Shown piece after piece: positions 59,035 to 64,000 of a stretch of 64,000 nucleotides of DNA. Made by a program: the position numbers and the translations under genes. The notes under the pieces are model-generated. The model was not told where the DNA came from. It did no database searches and saw only the letters and a list, made by a program, of their open reading frames with translations. Numbering within the stretch: position 1 is the stretch's first letter; the number at the start of each line of letters is the position of its first letter. The stretch comes from Bacillota bacterium (GTDB taxonomy: Bacteria; Bacillota; Clostridia; Oscillospirales; Ruminococcaceae): contig JAEXUW010000012.1 in assembly GCA_023439835.1 (NCBI GenBank), forward strand, positions 1 through 64,000, given 5' to 3'.

Positions 59035-59066
59035 AAAGAGTGCGGATAAAAACCGCACTCTTTTTT
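59035..59066. terminator. Bidirectional terminator
   Basis: AAAAGAGTGCGG (59035-59046) and CCGCACTCTTTT (59053-59064), between the small membrane protein gene and spoIIP. Confidence 0.92.
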
Positions 59067-60264
59067 ATGTAAGCATTAAAAGTGTTTGCGCTAGGGCTTT
59101 TCCGAAAAGCTGACCGCTCAAAAGCGCTTGGTCGATTGAGTTCCCGTGGGAGCCGACCTCAATGAGAAGAGAGCCTGTCGTAAGCTCCTGATTATAATTG
59201 CGATAGTCAAAAAGCACCGGTCTTGTTATTCCGGGGTAGGCGCTTTCGGTATTTTGCTGAAGAAGTGAGGCAAGGCTGAAATTCTTCATATAGTTCGGCA
59301 TTCCCATGTTTCCGTTATCACAGCCTGAAATAATCATTATCTGTGCGGCTTTGTTGCCGTCAATTGTTGTGACGGGTGCGTTTCTCACACCGTCTGAGGG
59401 GGAAAGTGCGTCACGGTGAATGTCAAGCACGACCTTAATCGACGGATATTGTCTGAGTATTTCAGAAACGGTCACATTGCTTCTTTGATATGAGCCGTTA
59501 TATTCGGGATAGTCGTGAACGGTTGTGTCATGAATGACTGAAATCCCGGCGTTTCTAAGCTCTTGCGCTATTGCTTCGCCGACAGCGACAACGTTTTTTG
59601 AATTGTCTGTGGTGCGTGAAATAAAGCTTGCGTCATAAAAATCACGCTCATACGGTTCATAGCTTTCGGTTGTGTGCGTGTGCATAATCAGAACCTGAGG
59701 CTGGTCGGTATTAGCTTCTATTTTGAAATCGGGGAGGATTTTACTCTGATTATACAATGTCTCGTTTGAAATTGAGGTGCAGTTCTTGACAACACCGCCG
59801 CCGTCCAGCGCAAAAAACTGTGAGCCTGTATATGCGCCGTAGTTCACTTCTTTTATAATTCCGCTTTTATTTTCCATGCTTGACGGATAAGGCAGGTCGT
59901 CTGTACCCTCCGGCACTATAAAAGGAAGCTGATTTAATGTTAGTGGAGTTTCAATTTCTTCAGGGGCTTCATCTATTCCCCAAAGCGTGTCGTTTGAAAG
60001 CACGACGGTTTCATCAAGAACAAAGGCGGGTGTTTGGCTTTTTATTGTTGCTGAGGCTTGAATGGCTGGCTGCTCCAGCTTTGATTCTGAAAATGGCGGA
60101 GATTTCCCGCCAAAAGAGAGCGACGCCATCAGCATTGTCGCTTTCTTTGTCGCTGACGACAGCGACGGCGAATATATTACCGCTGAAATGATAACCACAG
60201 GCACCATGAAAGCCGATACTACTGCGCAAACAGTCCGTGCTGTTTTGTTTTTTTGAAATCTCAT
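59065..60264 (-). CDS. spoIIP: Stage II sporulation protein P (peptidoglycan hydrolase)
   Basis: The 399-residue protein has an N-terminal membrane anchor (about 10-32), a linker and a SpoIIP amidase/endopeptidase domain (VLIMHTHTTESYEPYERDFYD; VVLDIHRDALSP; SLLIEVGSHGNS). Zinc ligands His and Glu are visible. SpoIIP cleaves peptidoglycan during forespore engulfment together with SpoIID and SpoIIM. ATG 60264 follows GGGAGGG; an upstream in-frame start at 60345 adds a non-family extension. The gpr-spoIIP linkage across rpsT is conserved in Firmicutes. Confidence 0.95.
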   Translation of the reverse strand: MRFQKNKTARTVCAVVSAFMVPVVIISAVIYSPSLSSATKKATMLMASLSFGGKSPPFSESKLEQPAIQASATIKSQTPAFVLDETVVLSNDTLWGIDEAPEEIETPLTLNQLPFIVPEGTDDLPYPSSMENKSGIIKEVNYGAYTGSQFFALDGGGVVKNCTSISNETLYNQSKILPDFKIEANTDQPQVLIMHTHTTESYEPYERDFYDASFISRTTDNSKNVVAVGEAIAQELRNAGISVIHDTTVHDYPEYNGSYQRSNVTVSEILRQYPSIKVVLDIHRDALSPSDGVRNAPVTTIDGNKAAQIMIISGCDNGNMGMPNYMKNFSLASLLQQNTESAYPGITRPVLFDYRNYNQELTTGSLLIEVGSHGNSIDQALLSGQLFGKALAQTLLMLT

Positions 60265-60353
60265 ATTGATACATCCCTCCCGTTTACAACAATAATACAA
60301 CGTCTGTTTTATAAATAATATGCCGGTGTTTTTTCTAAAATGCAAAAAAACAA

Positions 60354-60390
60354 AAAGCCCTGAAAGAAAGAATCTTTCAGGGCTTTATTT
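60354..60390 (-). terminator. rpsT terminator
   Basis: AAAGCCCTGAAAGA (60354-60367) pairs perfectly with TCTTTCAGGGCTTT (60373-60386), followed on the minus strand by a T-run. It also lies upstream of spoIIP and isolates the two. Confidence 0.93.
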
Positions 60391-60399
60391 ATTAAAAAA

Positions 60400-60663
60400 T
60401 TATGCCTGTGTTGCGTTTAGCTTGAGTGCAAGCTGTGATTTCTTACGAGCAGCACAGTTTTTGTGAAGCAGACCTTTGGCAGCAGCCTGGTCAACTTTCT
60501 TAATAGCGCATTTTATTGCAGCATCCTTATCGGCAGCATTAGCAACGCATGCAGCGTCAGCTTTCTTCAATACTGTCTTAAGAGCTGATTTTACGGCTTT
60601 ATTCTGGTTGGTCTTAGTCTGAATGACCTTGACTCTTTTCTTTGCGGATTTAATATTTGGCAT
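60400..60663 (-). CDS. rpsT: 30S ribosomal protein S20
   Basis: The 87-residue basic, helical protein (MPNIKSAKKRVKVIQTK; KGLLHKNCAARKKSQLALKL) is standard S20, which binds 16S rRNA early in small-subunit assembly. AAGGAGGTG precedes the ATG. It is divergent from gpr, the usual Firmicute arrangement. Confidence 0.97.
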   Translation of the reverse strand: MPNIKSAKKRVKVIQTKTNQNKAVKSALKTVLKKADAACVANAADKDAAIKCAIKKVDQAAAKGLLHKNCAARKKSQLALKLNATQA

Positions 60664-60887
60664 CTGGGCACCTCCTTATCGGAATATCTAATAAACACGA
60701 AAATATCGGTTATGATAATTGCGGCGGGTTATCCGCAATCAAATCCCCTGCGTGTTATACAGCAAGTCTTACAATCTATCATAACATTAACCTACAAAAA
60801 AAGCAATAGCTTATTCGAAAAAAAATCAATATTATTATGTCCGTATGTTGTAAATAATAAACAACAAATTATAAAGGAGAATAAAAA

Positions 60888-61757
60888 ATGGGAATAAGAA
60901 CCGACCTTGCGCTTGAAAGTGTTCAGGCCGTAAAAACCTCTGTCACAAGTGAGATTGATGGAATAAGGCAGGAAAACTATGAAAAAGCAGGCTGTACCGT
61001 CACTCAAATCACTGTTGAAAATCAGAATGCAGTCAAGCTTATCGGAAAGCCGATGGGGCAGTATGTTACCGTCGAAATGCAGAGCAGTCTTGATGAATAT
61101 TCGGATGATTTTGAACAGCAGGTTGATGTTATTGCCGACGAAATAAAAAGACTTTCACCGACAAGCGGTGACGTTCTTGTCATAGGGCTTGGGAACAATG
61201 ATATTACCCCCGATGCACTCGGCCCGATGACGGCAAGACAAATTTTTGCGACACGACATATTCCAAAAAATATTGAGGGGCTTGAAGAATTCAGCGGGCT
61301 TCGCCCTGTATGCTCAATAGCACCCGGAGTTTTAGGACAAACGGGAATTGAAGTCGCTGAGATTTCAGAGGCTGTTTGTATGAAAACAAGCCCGTCGGTT
61401 GTTTTGGCGATTGACGCTCTGGCTTGCTCGGAGATTTCAAGGCTTGGGAATACCATTCAGATAACCGATACGGGTATTTCGCCCGGCTCGGGAGTCAAAA
61501 ACAGCAGACGTGAGCTTTCAAAGGAAACTCTGGGTGCGCCTGTTATCGCCATCGGCGTTCCGACCGTAATAGATATGCAGACAATAGCAAATTCAATAAC
61601 GGGTCAAGAGCATGAGGTGTCGGAGTTTTCGGATATGATGGTTACGCCACGGTCGGTTGACAAGCTCATTGAACGCTCGGCAAAGCTTATTGCATTGGGC
61701 ATCAACAAGGCTTTTCAGCCCGATATGACGATTGAGGATATTACATCGCTGATTTAG
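60888..61757 (+). CDS. gpr: Germination protease GPR
   Basis: The 289-residue aspartic-type protease degrades small acid-soluble spore proteins during germination. Typical stretches are MGIRTDLALESVQA, LVIGLGNNDITPDALGP, GLRPVCSIAPGVLGQTGIE and IDALACSEISRLGNTIQITDTGI. In Bacillus the zymogen propeptide ends at the TDLA site after about 15 residues; here only six residues precede it. AAAGGAG and an 8-base gap fix the ATG. Its 3' end overlaps the next convergent gene by 17 bases. Confidence 0.95.
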   Translation: MGIRTDLALESVQAVKTSVTSEIDGIRQENYEKAGCTVTQITVENQNAVKLIGKPMGQYVTVEMQSSLDEYSDDFEQQVDVIADEIKRLSPTSGDVLVIGLGNNDITPDALGPMTARQIFATRHIPKNIEGLEEFSGLRPVCSIAPGVLGQTGIEVAEISEAVCMKTSPSVVLAIDALACSEISRLGNTIQITDTGISPGSGVKNSRRELSKETLGAPVIAIGVPTVIDMQTIANSITGQEHEVSEFSDMMVTPRSVDKLIERSAKLIALGINKAFQPDMTIEDITSLI

Positions 61758-62445
61758 GCGGCGATTTCTTTTTCGCTGAAGCGGAGGGGAGCTTTTCAAG
61801 CACCTTCGCTTTATAGCGGTTAAATCTTGAAAGCCTTTCTCTTTCGAAGGAGGAGGCTTTTTTGATAAGCCGTATTGCCTTTGCGGTGTTCAAAAAAATG
61901 TCCTTGACGACAAGACTGTCATGCTCGCTTAGCGGATTGTAGTCATACCACCACTTGTCAAATGCTATTCCGCCCGCTGATACCGAATAGGTCAGCCTTT
62001 CTGCCTTGTCATAATAAGCCCTTATCTTGCCTTTGATAATTATATTCCCTTTTTCAATTCTGATGCTTTCAAGGTCGTTATAGTTTATCACATAGAGTCT
62101 TTTATGATACACTGGCTTGAATTTCTGCCACGTTTTTTGAGAAAACCGGCTGACAATAAGCTCACGCGGGGTTATTTCTATATAGGAATGCTTGATATGT
62201 GAGCCAGCATAATAGTGGACAACAAGAAAACCGGCCGTATATATTACAGCCAGTCCGCCCAATCCGAGAATAAGGGCGCCTGACGTAAGCATATAGTAGC
62301 CGACTTGATTGATTTTATTTATATTTATATTAATGACCGCAATGACAACAAGTGTCAGCTGCCAAAAGGGTATACTGAGCGCGATAAAGGGCATCATATA
62401 GTTCTTTTTGAGGCGTTTTGCGTCCGCAAAAATGAATTTATCCAT
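61741..62445 (-). CDS. Membrane protein with YcxB/PH-like cytoplasmic domain
   Basis: The 234-residue protein has two transmembrane helices (about 18-38 and 50-75) and then a beta-rich domain (SYIEITPRELIVSRFSQKTWQKFKPVYHKRL; DLESIRIEKGNIIIKG) with a basic C-terminal tail (KKKSPPKSAM). It resembles YcxB/PH-fold proteins in layout, without firm motif support. AGAGGGA precedes the ATG. It overlaps gpr convergently by 17 bases. Confidence 0.65.
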   Translation of the reverse strand: MDKFIFADAKRLKKNYMMPFIALSIPFWQLTLVVIAVINININKINQVGYYMLTSGALILGLGGLAVIYTAGFLVVHYYAGSHIKHSYIEITPRELIVSRFSQKTWQKFKPVYHKRLYVINYNDLESIRIEKGNIIIKGKIRAYYDKAERLTYSVSAGGIAFDKWWYDYNPLSEHDSLVVKDIFLNTAKAIRLIKKASSFERERLSRFNRYKAKVLEKLPSASAKKKSPPKSAM

Positions 62446-62478
62446 ACCAATTCCCTCTAAACAGATAAACGAAAAAAC

Positions 62479-63039
62479 TTATGCTCCGGCAAGTACTTTA
62501 TTGTATGTATACTGCTTTATATCGCCCGAATAGATTAAGCTTGCATTAGGAAGATGCCTTAAATCTTCGGGAGTGACAAGGTGAGGCTCTTTATTAAAAG
62601 AAACGATTCCTGATTCAGATAGCACATGCGCCACAAACTGTGAGCATACAAAGGCGTTCTTCCTTTTAATTGTTTTCCCGAAAGCCATCGCAAAAAGCCC
62701 GATAAGATTATATGTATACATCTTTGATGAATTTTTGAAGTGGTTAATCACTTCTCGGTATTTATCATACTGCTCATCGGTTGCCGGAATGGCATATATC
62801 TGACAGGGAATATTTTTGAACATCTCAAAAACGCCGCCGTCAACCTTTTCGTGAAAAAAGCCGGCGGGAAGCGGACTGTGCTTATAAAGCCTGCAAAAGC
62901 TGAACATTTCTGAAAGTTCATCGTCGCTTGCTATTGAGGAATGATTAAAGGGCGCCTTTGTAAAGCGCTGAATTAGCTTGGATACATTTGTCCCGGTCTG
63001 AGTCAGAACGACATAAACGCATTTTTCATTTGATTTCAT
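62479..63039 (-). CDS. YiiX/YebB-like papain-fold hydrolase
   Basis: The 186-residue protein looks like a permuted papain-fold peptidase/amidase (YiiX/C92 group): a His in PFNHSSIASDDE and a Cys in AFVCSQFVAHVLSESG, in that order, are the likely catalytic pair. Members act on cell-wall peptides or lipid-linked substrates. It has no signal peptide, so it is probably cytoplasmic. ATG 63039 (or 63042) follows TTGGGAG; an in-frame ATG at 63090 is unlikely. It is 33 bases from the next gene on the same strand. Confidence 0.8.
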   Translation of the reverse strand: MKSNEKCVYVVLTQTGTNVSKLIQRFTKAPFNHSSIASDDELSEMFSFCRLYKHSPLPAGFFHEKVDGGVFEMFKNIPCQIYAIPATDEQYDKYREVINHFKNSSKMYTYNLIGLFAMAFGKTIKRKNAFVCSQFVAHVLSESGIVSFNKEPHLVTPEDLRHLPNASLIYSGDIKQYTYNKVLAGA

Positions 63040-63186
63040 CATACTTCTCCCAATAAGAAATAAATTTTGATAACTAATTATACAATACAAATGAGGTTTT
63101 GTACAGGTTATTTCAAAAATTAATTATTTTTGTATAAATTTCTAACAATCTATGATAAATTTTCTATTAAAAACAATACAAAATTA

Positions 63187-63215
63187 TTGCAAAAGATAAA
63201 TATTTATTATATAAT
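63187..63215 (+). promoter_or_regulatory. Promoter of the PilZ-type gene
   Basis: TTGCAA (63187-63192), a 17-base spacer and TATAAT (63210-63215). Confidence 0.6.
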
Positions 63216-63306
63216 AATATATAATTGATACAGGTATGCCACTGTTTATCAACGCTTATTCTCATATGGATTATTGAGTTTTCAAAAAGGGGAGGCTTAG
63301 ATCAGC

Positions 63307-63969
63307 GTGCTTGATAAAAAACGAATTATAAAAGTCGAAGTATTCGGCATGGGCAAGGGGCTGATTGTGTCTTCTGACAATTTTAATATCATTGATGATG
63401 AGGATGCGAGGGACGCTCAGTATCATCTCATGATAAAAGGCTCTGGCTTCCCTGAAATACAGATGGGTGAAAAGCTTGAGATAGTTGTTCACTGTGTCAA
63501 CGGCGACAGGGTTAAGTATGACACCACCGCCGATGTTTGCACCGAATATCAGCTTAACGTCACTCTTGGCGAAAGCTGTGTTGTTTTGGAGGAGCGTCGA
63601 AGGTATTATAAGCTTCAAACTGATATATCCGCAAAAATTTCGGTAATCACACGAGATGAAGAGGATCTCACCCCTGATAAACCTGTATTGGCAAGAATTA
63701 AAAATATAAATATCGGCGGGGTTTTTCTTTCAACGGATTTTGAGCTTGATGCAAGAGATACAATTATTCTTTGTTTTGAATTATTGTCAAAAAAGCTGGA
63801 GCTGACGACAAATGTAATTCGTGTTCAGAAGAATAATGATAAGATTGAGGGCTATGGCTGTTGTTTTTCTAGGCTGAAGGGCTGGCAGGAGGAAACGCTG
63901 GCGAGATATATTCACAACGCTCAGCTTGAGCAAAAGGACAGAATTAAGAATATTCTTAACTCAAGATAA
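63307..63969 (+). CDS. PilZ-domain protein (YcgR-like)
   Basis: The 220-residue protein has an N-terminal YcgR-type domain (about 1-95) and a C-terminal PilZ domain (about 96-215; ERRRYYKLQ, IKNINIGGVFLST, GCCFSRLKGWQEETLARYIHNAQ). PilZ proteins bind c-di-GMP and act on flagella or pili. The usual RxxxR is RRxYYK and DxSxxG/NxSxxG is NxNxGG here, so binding may be altered. The start is GTG after GGGGAGG. It may read the signal from the GGDEF-EAL protein at 5784-7664. Confidence 0.82.
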   Translation: MLDKKRIIKVEVFGMGKGLIVSSDNFNIIDDEDARDAQYHLMIKGSGFPEIQMGEKLEIVVHCVNGDRVKYDTTADVCTEYQLNVTLGESCVVLEERRRYYKLQTDISAKISVITRDEEDLTPDKPVLARIKNINIGGVFLSTDFELDARDTIILCFELLSKKLELTTNVIRVQKNNDKIEGYGCCFSRLKGWQEETLARYIHNAQLEQKDRIKNILNSR

Positions 63970-64000
63970 AAATTTAATATGCTTTCTTATAATATATAAT

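Noticed and set aside
60843..60871. Possible sigma-G/F promoter (GTATG...CAAATTA) before gpr
   Set aside because: The predicted start would fall inside the ribosome-binding site, leaving no usable leader.

Overview
The window is a chromosomal replication-origin region from a spore-forming Firmicute of class Clostridia, most likely a Ruminococcaceae/Oscillospiraceae-type gut or rumen anaerobe. This rests on Firmicute gene order around dnaA, on sporulation genes (bofA, spoIIP, gpr, and noc/parA/parB in the Noc-Soj-Spo0J order), on strong AGGAGG-type ribosome sites with sigma-A promoters, and on a cellobiose phosphorylase closely resembling those of cellulolytic clostridia. Species cannot be fixed from the sequence alone.

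Layout. 1-8.3 kb: an orphan class-I fumarase alpha subunit, an Eis-like acetyltransferase, a Nudix hydrolase, the yaaL-bofA pair, release factor 3 and a membrane GGDEF-EAL protein. 8.3-19.9 kb, nearly all on the minus strand: guaB, gyrA, a YcxB-like membrane protein, gyrB, remB-like, recF, yaaA, dnaN, dnaA. The 420-bp dnaN-dnaA gap looks like oriC. 20.3-32.8 kb, all on the plus strand: rpmH, rnpA, yidD, yidC, khpB/jag, mnmE, a repeat-rich gap, mnmG, rsmG, noc, parA, parB, serS and an acyl-ACP thioesterase, with two perfect parS sites. The coding-strand switch at 18-20 kb agrees with bidirectional replication from there.

32.9-47.3 kb: tatD, metG, a candidate small RNA, a DUF378 protein, an aldose epimerase plus cellobiose phosphorylase operon, galK-galT (Leloir pathway), a Thr-rich anchored protein, metY and an NSS sodium symporter. 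47.4-49.6 kb: an AT-rich ArsR-regulator/CPBP-protease pair bracketed by two copies of the 3' flank of a tRNA-Glu, which looks like a small island. Then tRNA-Glu and tRNA-Met, a ydbS-ydbT-like PH-domain pair and an AGCS symporter.

53.5-58.7 kb: a seven-gene minus-strand operon encoding a transglutaminase lipoprotein, PilC/GspF, four pilin-like membrane-anchored proteins and PilT, with no PilB or prepilin peptidase in view. 58.8-64 kb: a small membrane protein, spoIIP, rpsT, gpr, a membrane protein, a YiiX-like hydrolase and a PilZ-type protein.

The most interesting signals are: a set of non-canonical DnaA boxes matched by unusual residues in the DnaA DNA-recognition helix; the compact pilus-like operon; a promoter-terminator small RNA carrying an anti-Shine-Dalgarno stretch; the tRNA-flanked ArsR/CPBP island; and two families of hairpin-forming repeats.
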